This document shows positions 57,633 through 64,000 of a DNA stretch of 64,000 bases, piece by piece. Made by a program: the position numbers and the translations under genes. Below the pieces are notes generated by a model. The model saw nothing but the letters and a program-made list of their open reading frames with translations, searched no databases and was not told the DNA's origin. The stretch covers positions 1-64,000 of the forward strand of contig CAZUIM010000009.1 in assembly GCA_964620325.1 (NCBI GenBank), written 5' to 3'. The stretch is from CAZMYM01 sp964620325. Lineage in GTDB: Bacteria; Bipolaricaulota; Bipolaricaulia; UBA7950; UBA9294. Every line of letters begins with the position of its first letter. Within the stretch, counting starts at the first letter, position 1.

Positions 57633-60074
57633 CTATTCGCCGGAGCCCATCCCTTCGACAAACTCCAGGGCGACATCGGCCGGGTCGCGATCCAACAGCC
57701 GGACCCGGCTGATCATGCTATGAATCTCCTCGGTCGTCAGCTCGGTCAGCCCGGATCTCACGATTCTCTCGACGTCCGGATGCCGAGCGCGTAGCTCGTC
57801 CTGCAAGACGACGGCCAGATGCTCCGAGTCGAAGGCCTCCAAGTCATCGACCATGGGAGTGAACCCCGAGAACGTGAGCGTCTCCTCCAAGTTCCTGACG
57901 ATCGCCAGATCGACCGCGCCGAGCTTGGCCATCGTCTCCGTCTCGCTCATCGTTTCGGCCCACGTGATCCCGGCGATCGACTCGGCCAATCCGTAGGTGA
58001 CCAGGAAGCCCGAAAGGTTCCTCTCTCCCAATGCCTCCAGAACGGCAATGCGGAGCTTCTCGCCCGTCTCGTCGACAACGGCGGCGAGGGAAGAGAGCGT
58101 CATGGACGGCAACCTTTCGGCGATACCGGATGAGGCAATGACCGTCCAACCCTCGACCACAGGAATCGAGACGGCGACGGCTCCGGTCTCCTCGAGAATC
58201 GCTTCCAGGTCCGAACCGGTCCCCCACCAGATCAGGTCGACATCACGCGCCCGAAGCGCCTCGGCGGCGCGTGCGGTACTTCCGAGCCCGATCAGATCGA
58301 TCACCCGATACCCGGCCGACTCGAGAACGTACTGCAGAATTCGCCCGAGGAGGAGATGCGCCGTCCCTTCGCCCGTTCCGACGGCGACCGTTCCCCTCCA
58401 CCCCGACTCCTCGAGGCGAACGTCGCCCGCGACGACCGCGCCGCCCGGTTCGCCGTTCCACCAATTCCCGCCGGCGAAGAGGGTAGACGAAGCATGATTC
58501 ACCAGATCTGCGACGCCGGATCCGGAGAAGCTGTTGTTCACAATCACTGCAGGCGACGATTCCTCGATCGCGTACGCCCCCACACCGACGGCCGACAGAT
58601 CTGCTGCAATCTCCTCGTCCACCTCGACCGATCGCAGGCCGATCCCACTTCGCCGGAAGACGTTCCCTTCGATCCAGACTCCCGCTGAGGACGGCAACAG
58701 GAGAAGCCCGGTCGCGTTGCCGAACAGCTCGTTGTTCAGGAAGTCGGTTCGACCGACGCCGTCGACCAGGAGACCGACGGCGCTCTCGTCGATCCGATTC
58801 TCGGCGACCACGCCGTTCCGGCTTCCGTTGACCACTGCAACCGAGCAGGCGGTCTGATCGGCGAGTCGGTTCCGCAGAACGACCCCTCCGATCGATTCGA
58901 CGATCATGATGCCGAACTCCCCCCCGCGGACCTCGTTGTCCAGGAGGCGGTTCTCCCGCCCGCCCGTGACGAGAACCCCGACGAGGCCGCTGTCCGTCAC
59001 GTGGTTCCTCATGATGCGGTTGTTCGAGCCGTCGATCGAGATTCCGATCTCGTTCCGTTCGACTCGGGCTCCCAAGATGAGATTCCGATCGCTCGATTCG
59101 AGATCGATCGCCTCTCCGTCGCTCCCCTCGATCGTGCAATGGGCGATCGTGTTCTCGACGCTCTGCGTCGAGAGAAGGCCAACCTCACCTGCTTCGAGGA
59201 CCTCGCAATCCTCGATGCGGTTCTGCGCCGATTGTCGCAGTGAGATTCCGACGGTCGCCAATCGCTCGACTGTGCAACGGCGTACCGTGTTCCCGGTGAC
59301 CGCCTCAAGGACGAGACCGATCCCGGCATCCTCCACACGGCAATCGGAGAGCACGTTGTTGCTGGAAGTATGAATCCTGATCGCGCACTCCGCCGCGTCG
59401 CTGATCGACCCCGCTTGCAGGAGGTTGCCGGACGACTCTTGATCGAGCGAAAGGCCGACGTCGGCGCCGGAGACCGAGAACCACTCGCAGACGTTCTCCC
59501 GTGATTGAAGGAGCCTCAACCCGGCCTCGGTCGCTCCCGCGATCGTCAGATCGACGAGGCGATTCCCCCCCGAGGAAATGAGTTCAACACCGACACGCCC
59601 CCCGATGAGCTCGAGTCGCTCGAGGACAGACCGTCTCGCCCCAGCCAGTTGAACGCCGATCGAATCGGAACGCACGACGACGTCTTCGACACGACACTCC
59701 ATCCCTTCCACGCGAAGTCCGACGCCGACCGCCGCAATCTCGACCCCCCGAATGGTCACCCCGTCGGCTTCGACCGTAACGGCCGGCTCTCCGTCAGTTC
59801 CCGTCAGCACAACGCCCCGTGTACCGAGGAGCGCCAAGCCTGGAACGTCGAGCAGGAAAGGACCTTGATACGCCTCGGGATCGCGCCGAAGAACGATGGT
59901 TCCGCCGACGGAGACCGACTTCAGGGCCTCCTCGAGTGTCGGAAAGTCCCGTGGGACAACGATTGCACCGGTCGGAAGTCCGGCCGAAAAGATGACGCCA
60001 AAGGCGGCGAGGAGGCCGACGACGACCGCCCCCCCGAGCGCGGCAAGCCAGACCCAGCGTGAACGCCGTTTCAT
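57633..60074 (-). CDS. Membrane-anchored parallel beta-helix fused to a periplasmic-binding-protein domain
   Basis: An 813-residue protein. An N-terminal membrane helix (VWLAALGGAVVVGLLAAFGV) precedes a NosD/PbH1-type right-handed beta-helix (about residues 36-560) with many repeats of N-x-I-x-x-x-x-I-type rungs (for example NRIMRNHVTDSGLVGVLVTG). The last ~250 residues (GTGEGTAHLLLGRILQYVLE, STARAAEALRARDVDLIWWG) resemble OpuAC/ProX-like type II binding proteins of betaine importers. No ABC ATPase or permease is adjacent. Such a fusion would bind a small molecule on a surface scaffold; the ligand is unknown. Confidence 0.8.
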   Translation of the reverse strand: MKRRSRWVWLAALGGAVVVGLLAAFGVIFSAGLPTGAIVVPRDFPTLEEALKSVSVGGTIVLRRDPEAYQGPFLLDVPGLALLGTRGVVLTGTDGEPAVTVEADGVTIRGVEIAAVGVGLRVEGMECRVEDVVVRSDSIGVQLAGARRSVLERLELIGGRVGVELISSGGNRLVDLTIAGATEAGLRLLQSRENVCEWFSVSGADVGLSLDQESSGNLLQAGSISDAAECAIRIHTSSNNVLSDCRVEDAGIGLVLEAVTGNTVRRCTVERLATVGISLRQSAQNRIEDCEVLEAGEVGLLSTQSVENTIAHCTIEGSDGEAIDLESSDRNLILGARVERNEIGISIDGSNNRIMRNHVTDSGLVGVLVTGGRENRLLDNEVRGGEFGIMIVESIGGVVLRNRLADQTACSVAVVNGSRNGVVAENRIDESAVGLLVDGVGRTDFLNNELFGNATGLLLLPSSAGVWIEGNVFRRSGIGLRSVEVDEEIAADLSAVGVGAYAIEESSPAVIVNNSFSGSGVADLVNHASSTLFAGGNWWNGEPGGAVVAGDVRLEESGWRGTVAVGTGEGTAHLLLGRILQYVLESAGYRVIDLIGLGSTARAAEALRARDVDLIWWGTGSDLEAILEETGAVAVSIPVVEGWTVIASSGIAERLPSMTLSSLAAVVDETGEKLRIAVLEALGERNLSGFLVTYGLAESIAGITWAETMSETETMAKLGAVDLAIVRNLEETLTFSGFTPMVDDLEAFDSEHLAVVLQDELRARHPDVERIVRSGLTELTTEEIHSMISRVRLLDRDPADVALEFVEGMGSGE

Positions 60075-60139
60075 TTCCCCACTCTAGCACAGCCGCTCAC
60101 TCGCCGTCCAGAGATGGCGGAGAGGCACGCCACGCCGCG

Positions 60140-61840
60140 TCAGGCCGTCGAACGAATCTCGCTGAGGATCTCGTCGAGCGGGCGAGGGCGTCCGATGTGA
60201 AAGCCTTGGGCGCAATCGACGCCGATCGATCGAAGGAACTCGAGTGTTTGCGCATCCTCAACGAACTCGGCGATCGTCCTCTTTCCCAGGCTCCGCGCCA
60301 GATGGACCATCGCCAGCACGAGGTGACGATCGACCGGATCCTTCGACAAGTTACGAACGAAACTTCCATCGATCTTCAGGTAGTCGATGTCGAGGTTCTT
60401 CAACTGATAGAAGGAAGAGAAACCCATCCCGAAATCGTCGAGGGCGAACTCGTACCCCTGCCGTCTCAGGGTCCTCAGGAAGTCCTTTGCCACGTGGATA
60501 TTGTAGATCGCCGCCGTTTCGGTGATCTCCATGACGAGCCGAACCGGCCCGATCACGTCGAGGGTCGGCATCTCACTGATCAGCGCGAGGAACTCCCGAT
60601 CGGTCATCGATCGGGGAGAGAGGTTGATCGCGAACGAGAGACCCTTCCCGTCGAGTGCGTCATCGACCAGGATCTTCGTCACCTGCGACAGCACCCACCG
60701 ATCGATGTCCCCGCTCAGGCCGAACTGGTCGGCGACGTCGAGGAAGGCCCCCGGCGGAATCACTCCGCCGTCCTTGTCGAGAAGACGGATCAGAATCTCG
60801 TAACGGACGATCTCCTTTGTCGCCAGATCGATGATCGGCTGTGCATAGAGGATGAATCCATCCGTCTCCAATGCTTCGCGGAGCATACGGAGCCAGTCGA
60901 TCCGGCGCTCGGACGCTTCCAACGGTCCTTCGTCCGGCGTGTAGACGCAGAATCGGTTCCTCCCCTGTTCCTTCGCCCGATACATCGCCATGTCCGCTTC
61001 CATCAGAAGCTCCGTCGCGCCTGTCCCATGTTCCGGAAAGAGGACGACGCCCATGCTCGCCGTCGTCCGGATCGACTGCCCTTGGATGACCGCCGTGTGC
61101 TGTCGGATCGCGTCGAGAAGCCTGCCTGCCGCGATCTGCGCTTGCGTAGCGTTGACGTTCGGATAGAGGATGGCGAACTCGTCCCCTCCGAGCCTCGCAA
61201 GAACGTCCGACTCCCGAACCGTCGCCTTCATTCGATGCGCGAGACTGGCGAGGAGTTCATCCCCGACCTTGTGGCCGAGTCCGTCGTTGATCTCCTTGAA
61301 CCCGTCGAGATCCATCCAAAGGAGCGCACCGCGACCCGAGTACCGCTTGGCCCTCGCGAGGTGCCGCTCGAGTATCGCACTGAACTCTCTTCGATTGTGC
61401 AATCCGGTGAGCGGATCGTGCGTCGCCAGATGCAGCAGCTGCTCTTCCTGACGTTTGAGATGGGAGATGTCGGTCAGGATCCCCTCGTGATAGACGACCG
61501 ATCCGACTTCGTCGCGAACGGCTCGTGCATTCAGAATCGCATCGACAAGCGGACCGTCCTTCCCCTTCAGCGTGAGCTCCAACCCGGAAACGCGCTCCTG
61601 ATCCCTCAGCCGTCGATCGATGAGGATGGCGTCTCTCGCCGAAGCGTAATGCTCCGACAGATTCGAACCACAGAGGTCGGCTTCGCTGTCGTAGCCGAGC
61701 ATCTTCGCGAGGGCCTGATTCACCGTGAGGAATTCCCCTTCCTCTGTGCACTGGTAGATCCCGTTGCTCGCGTTGCGGATGAGCTCCGTCAGGCGCGCAC
61801 GGCCCCCCGCATCCACATCCCCCACGTCCGTCCCATCCAT
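60140..61840 (-). CDS. PAS-GGDEF-EAL bifunctional c-di-GMP enzyme
   Basis: A 566-residue cytoplasmic protein. A PAS domain (about residues 20-135) is followed by GGDEF (about 145-305) with DPLTGLHNRREF and the intact active site RLGGDEFAIL, and EAL (about 315-560) with YEILIRL in the EAL position, NLSPRSM, LDDFGMGFSSF and YLKIDGSFVRNL. The GGDEF motif is catalytic; the EAL domain keeps the acidic metal ligands though its signature is E-I-L, so phosphodiesterase activity is likely but not certain. The start at ATG 61840 was chosen over an in-frame TTG at 61870. It probably sets the c-di-GMP level sensed by the riboswitch 0.8 kb away. Confidence 0.93.
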   Translation of the reverse strand: MDGTDVGDVDAGGRARLTELIRNASNGIYQCTEEGEFLTVNQALAKMLGYDSEADLCGSNLSEHYASARDAILIDRRLRDQERVSGLELTLKGKDGPLVDAILNARAVRDEVGSVVYHEGILTDISHLKRQEEQLLHLATHDPLTGLHNRREFSAILERHLARAKRYSGRGALLWMDLDGFKEINDGLGHKVGDELLASLAHRMKATVRESDVLARLGGDEFAILYPNVNATQAQIAAGRLLDAIRQHTAVIQGQSIRTTASMGVVLFPEHGTGATELLMEADMAMYRAKEQGRNRFCVYTPDEGPLEASERRIDWLRMLREALETDGFILYAQPIIDLATKEIVRYEILIRLLDKDGGVIPPGAFLDVADQFGLSGDIDRWVLSQVTKILVDDALDGKGLSFAINLSPRSMTDREFLALISEMPTLDVIGPVRLVMEITETAAIYNIHVAKDFLRTLRRQGYEFALDDFGMGFSSFYQLKNLDIDYLKIDGSFVRNLSKDPVDRHLVLAMVHLARSLGKRTIAEFVEDAQTLEFLRSIGVDCAQGFHIGRPRPLDEILSEIRSTA

Positions 61841-61890
61841 TGCATTCCGATCACGTCTTCTCTCCTCCAAGACTCGACCTCCTGCCGGTC

Positions 61891-61953
61891 GGACCCAGTC
61901 ACATCACGCCAAAGGCGGAAGGTCCCATACCACCCGTTGGCACGGGTCCTTCC
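61891..61953 (-). other. Leader with competing hairpins before the PAS-GGDEF-EAL gene
   Basis: In the gap 61841-61989, GGAAGG/CCTTCC (61917-61922, 61948-61953) encloses the hairpin ACCCGT-TGGC-ACGGGT (61932-61947). GGACCC (61891-61896) can instead pair with GGGTCC (61944-61949), and CGCC-AAA-GGCG lies at 61907-61917. The two alternatives are exclusive, as in a regulatory leader. I do not recognise a riboswitch class. Confidence 0.3.
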
Positions 61954-61989
61954 TCGTCGCGCTGTGACGAACTGCGCGACACCGTCACT

Positions 61990-62307
61990 CTACAAGTCCA
62001 TCAGCAACTCGACCCCGATCGACGCAAGCCAACAGAGGAAGCTCCGCTCGATCGTCGCGTCGTAGAAGTGGAGAGCCTGGGGACCGTGGGCCGTCGTGTA
62101 GCGACCGACGTACGCCATGATCTCATCCCAATCCTCCGACGGCATGCCATCCCGTATCTGCAATGCCTTGTCGACGCGCAACATGTCGAGAACCTTCTCG
62201 ATCGTGAACTCCTTCAGGTCGGCCGCTTGCTCGAAGGAGATATCGCGTCCCTCATCGAGGAGGCTCAGCACCCCTTGGACGAACTTCCGTGCCGAACTGC
62301 GGTACAT
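61990..62307 (-). CDS. Small helical protein of unknown function (105 aa)
   Basis: A soluble 105-residue protein starting at ATG 62307, preceded by AAGGAG. It is predicted all helical, with GVLSLLDEGRDISFEQAADL and a C-terminal WLASIGVELLMDL. No recognised domain. It precedes the PAS-GGDEF-EAL gene on the same strand by 149 bp. Confidence 0.65.
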   Translation of the reverse strand: MYRSSARKFVQGVLSLLDEGRDISFEQAADLKEFTIEKVLDMLRVDKALQIRDGMPSEDWDEIMAYVGRYTTAHGPQALHFYDATIERSFLCWLASIGVELLMDL

Positions 62308-62495
62308 GCCGGTCTCCTTTGCAGTCTCTGCGTTGGCGCCAACGACATACTCTCCACGTCCTCCGTGTGCGTGGACAGGTCAGACTTCCCCGTTGGGATG
62401 GACAGAGATCGCATCCTCATCGTCGACCGACCACCTCGTGCGATGACTACGGAAACCTTCGGATCTCGATGAGGTCGCCCCTGCAGCTCGCGCGA

Positions 62496-62504
62496 TGATA
62501 CAAT
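62496..62504 (+). promoter_or_regulatory. Extended -10 promoter (TGaTACAAT) upstream of the riboswitch
   Basis: TG at 62496-62497, then A and TACAAT at 62499-62504, form an extended -10 element; no good -35 is visible. The start near 62511 gives a leader of about 250 nt that holds the riboswitch. Bases 62308-62495 show no gene or other element; 62511-62614 contains only a small hairpin around GCAC/GTGC (62577-62598). Confidence 0.5.
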
Positions 62505-62614
62505 CGAGCATCGATCACCTAGATACGAGGACAACGAAAGGGCTAGGGCGCCCAACGACGAGGAGCAATCTCTGTCGCACTGCCGAGACATGCGGTGCGG
62601 GAAAGATCGGTTCA

Positions 62615-62732
62615 CGGGCTGTGAAAGGCAAACCCCTCGCGAGAGTGGGACGCAAAGCCACAGACCTCCGCGGACTCGTAGGCGCTTCGCACAAACGACG
62701 CGGGTCCCTGGAAGGCGGCTGGGCTGCCAACC
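62615..62732 (+). ncRNA. c-di-GMP-I (GEMM) riboswitch
   Basis: The core matches the class I c-di-GMP aptamer: AAAGGCAAACC (62624-62634), a hairpin with GCGA tetraloop, GGGACGCAAAGCC (62647-62659) with ACAGACC after it, a second stem-loop, and GGCGGCTGGGCTGCC (62714-62728) to close. The order, the tetraloop and the receptor side all agree with the Geobacter-type members. It lies about 30-140 nt before the start codon of the repeat-protein gene. Whether it turns expression on or off cannot be read; no clear terminator is seen, so control of translation or of an overlapping structure with GGGAGGGAG is possible. Confidence 0.93.
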
Positions 62733-62758
62733 TCAAGAAGATCGTTTGGGAGGGAGAC

Positions 62759-64000
62759 ATGTTGGGAGGCAGCGAACGAATGCCCACCGAGCGGGTGATT
62801 CGCCGGAATCTACGAAGACTGGCGGCTCTCGCGTTGAGCCTCGTCGTGCTCTCTTCGCTCTCCGGCGTCGGACAGAGCTGGCCGCGCTGCAACACCGGAT
62901 GCACCGCGAAGGACGTCGAACTGATCGGTGTGACCGCCGAGATCCTCGGATCGTGCAGCGCGGGAGGACCCGTCGAGGCGATGCTCTGGGCGTCCCTTCA
63001 TTTCAATCGAAATCGAACGTACTGCGTCAGATTCGTCGCCGACGTCTACGTCGACGGGAGACTCGCGGTGAAGGATCTGATCAGCGAGGCGTTCAACGTC
63101 CACTCCAAGGGAACGTACCCCGACGTGTATCTTGGAACGGTCTCCCTCACCTGCGGAAGCTCCTTGACCCTCGAGAACATCACCGTGATGTGGTCGGTCG
63201 ACAACAAGCTCGACCCCGTGTCGAGGTGCCAGGACGGTACGTGCGCCGATTACGGGCCGGCGTCGAAGTGCACCGGCGATCAACTCACCCGTTATCCGGT
63301 GTCGATGCCGCTCGAGGCGTTCGACGACGAAGAAGTGACGGACGAAGAGACGGCTGTCACCACAGCCGTCCTGTCGAACGACCTCCTCGGCCTGCCGCCG
63401 ACGTCGATCATCCGCGTCACTGACGGAGCACATGGACGGACGGAACAGAACGCCGATGGAACGATCACTTACACCCCCGACCGAGATTTCGACGGACTCG
63501 ACGCCTACTCGTACACCATTCAGGACAGTGACGGCCGGACCGATTCGGCGACGGTTTCGATCGCGATCCTCCCGATCAACGATCCACCGATTGCGGAGGA
63601 TGACGCCGCAACGACCGACGAGAACGACTTCGTCAACATCGATCTCACGGCCAACGACACCGATCCCGACGGGTCGATCGATCCGACGACCGTGACGATC
63701 GTTGACTTTCCGAGGGAGGGGACCCTCGATGTCGATCCCGGAACCGGCGTCGCCACCTACACGCCCGACCCCGGATACTGCGGAAGCGATCGGTTCACCT
63801 ATGAGGTGTCCAACTTCGACGGCGCCGTCTCCGCCGAAGCGATGGTGACGATCGACGTGGTCTGTAACCTTCCTCCGCGCGCCGAAGACGACGCCGCATC
63901 GACGGACGAGAACACGTCGATCGGAGTCAACGTCCTGGCCAACGACGAAGACGGCGACGGGGCGATCGACGCCGCATCCATCACCATCACGACGCCGACA
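62759..64000 (+). CDS. Large exported tandem Ig/cadherin-like repeat protein (adhesin-like), 3' partial
   Basis: The frame from ATG 62759 stays open for 414 codons to the window edge. GGGAGGGAG lies just upstream of the ATG. After a signal peptide (RNLRRLAALALSLVVLSSLS) comes a Cys-containing ~190-residue region, then tandem repeats of ~95 residues with DDAATTDENDFVNIDLTAND, TYTPDPGYCGSDRFTYEVSN and DDAASTDENTSIGVNVLAND, typical of Big_9/VCBS/cadherin-like surface proteins. Such repeats usually fold with calcium. The riboswitch places it under c-di-GMP control, as is common for adhesins. The C-terminal anchor lies outside the window. Confidence 0.88.
   Translation, partial: MLGGSERMPTERVIRRNLRRLAALALSLVVLSSLSGVGQSWPRCNTGCTAKDVELIGVTAEILGSCSAGGPVEAMLWASLHFNRNRTYCVRFVADVYVDGRLAVKDLISEAFNVHSKGTYPDVYLGTVSLTCGSSLTLENITVMWSVDNKLDPVSRCQDGTCADYGPASKCTGDQLTRYPVSMPLEAFDDEEVTDEETAVTTAVLSNDLLGLPPTSIIRVTDGAHGRTEQNADGTITYTPDRDFDGLDAYSYTIQDSDGRTDSATVSIAILPINDPPIAEDDAATTDENDFVNIDLTANDTDPDGSIDPTTVTIVDFPREGTLDVDPGTGVATYTPDPGYCGSDRFTYEVSNFDGAVSAEAMVTIDVVCNLPPRAEDDAASTDENTSIGVNVLANDEDGDGAIDAASITITTPT

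Noticed and set aside
60059..62065. 668-codon plus-strand frame opposite the PAS-GGDEF-EAL gene
   Set aside because: The reverse strand encodes intact GGDEF and EAL motifs; this frame is a shadow.

Overview
The window is about 64 kb of GC-rich (roughly 60-65% by eye), gene-dense bacterial chromosome with no rRNA, no CRISPR array and no recognisable insertion sequence or prophage. Lipid and envelope genes (lptC, lptB, lgt, lnt) point to a diderm with lipoproteins and an LPS-like outer-membrane transport system. Strict ATGA/GTGA/TTGA stop-start overlaps, many GTG and TTG starts, a CIRCE-controlled hrcA-grpE-dnaK-dnaJ operon and numerous PKD or beta-helix exported proteins suggest a thermophilic or deep-branching lineage. 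My best guess is Candidatus Bipolaricaulota (OP1/Acetothermia) or a neighbour; this is an inference from gene style, not a database result.

Layout. 0-5.8 kb: secA, then on the minus strand a three-gene TrpXYZ-like ABC importer preceded by a 30-codon leader peptide packed with Phe/Trp/Tyr and by an intrinsic terminator. 5.8-10.5 kb: the heat-shock operon behind a TTGACA-17-TATCAT promoter overlapped by a CIRCE operator. 10.5-17.4 kb: rdgB, secG, pyrG, lptC-lptB, and divergent lgt (with a large insertion) and lnt (catalytic Lys position occupied by Met). 17.4-23 kb: a PKD/TolB-like lipoprotein and an ECF sigma operon (sigma factor, membrane CBM48 protein, secreted protein, DUF4384-PEGA-PKD protein). 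23-29 kb: an unknown protein with mraY, tRNA-Leu(CAG), a Crp/Fnr regulator, a PAS histidine kinase and single-domain response regulator, then a 445-bp gap with strong secondary structure.

29-42 kb is dominated by transport: a BMP-type nucleoside ABC importer (binding protein, double ATPase, two permeases) and a phosphonate-type importer, phnD-phnC plus two PhnE permeases each carrying an N-terminal RDD-like membrane domain. Pyrimidine-nucleoside phosphorylase and cytidine deaminase follow, so imported nucleosides can be salvaged. 42-48 kb: an AMP-forming acyl-CoA synthetase, an operon with an unknown conserved protein, yigZ, ruvA and ruvX, a 55-residue ribbon-helix-helix protein, and prfB encoded with a programmed +1 frameshift.

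48-64 kb: Cys-rich PKD-like protein, YkuK-like protein, OmpR/BaeS two-component pair, a P-loop/DRTGG protein, and an ArsR-OsmC-glutaredoxin group with a palindromic operator. A subtilase overlaps a degenerate GGDEF receptor; then come an 813-residue beta-helix/periplasmic-binding-protein fusion and a PAS-GGDEF-EAL enzyme. The window ends in a c-di-GMP-I (GEMM) riboswitch in front of a large exported tandem-repeat, adhesin-like gene that runs off the edge. The c-di-GMP enzyme, the riboswitch and its target lie within 4 kb and probably form one surface-lifestyle circuit.

Regulatory signals are unusually legible. Several promoters have -35/-10 hexamers at 17-bp spacing, and in several genes the -10 hexamer ends only 8-9 nt before the start codon, which implies leaderless transcripts.
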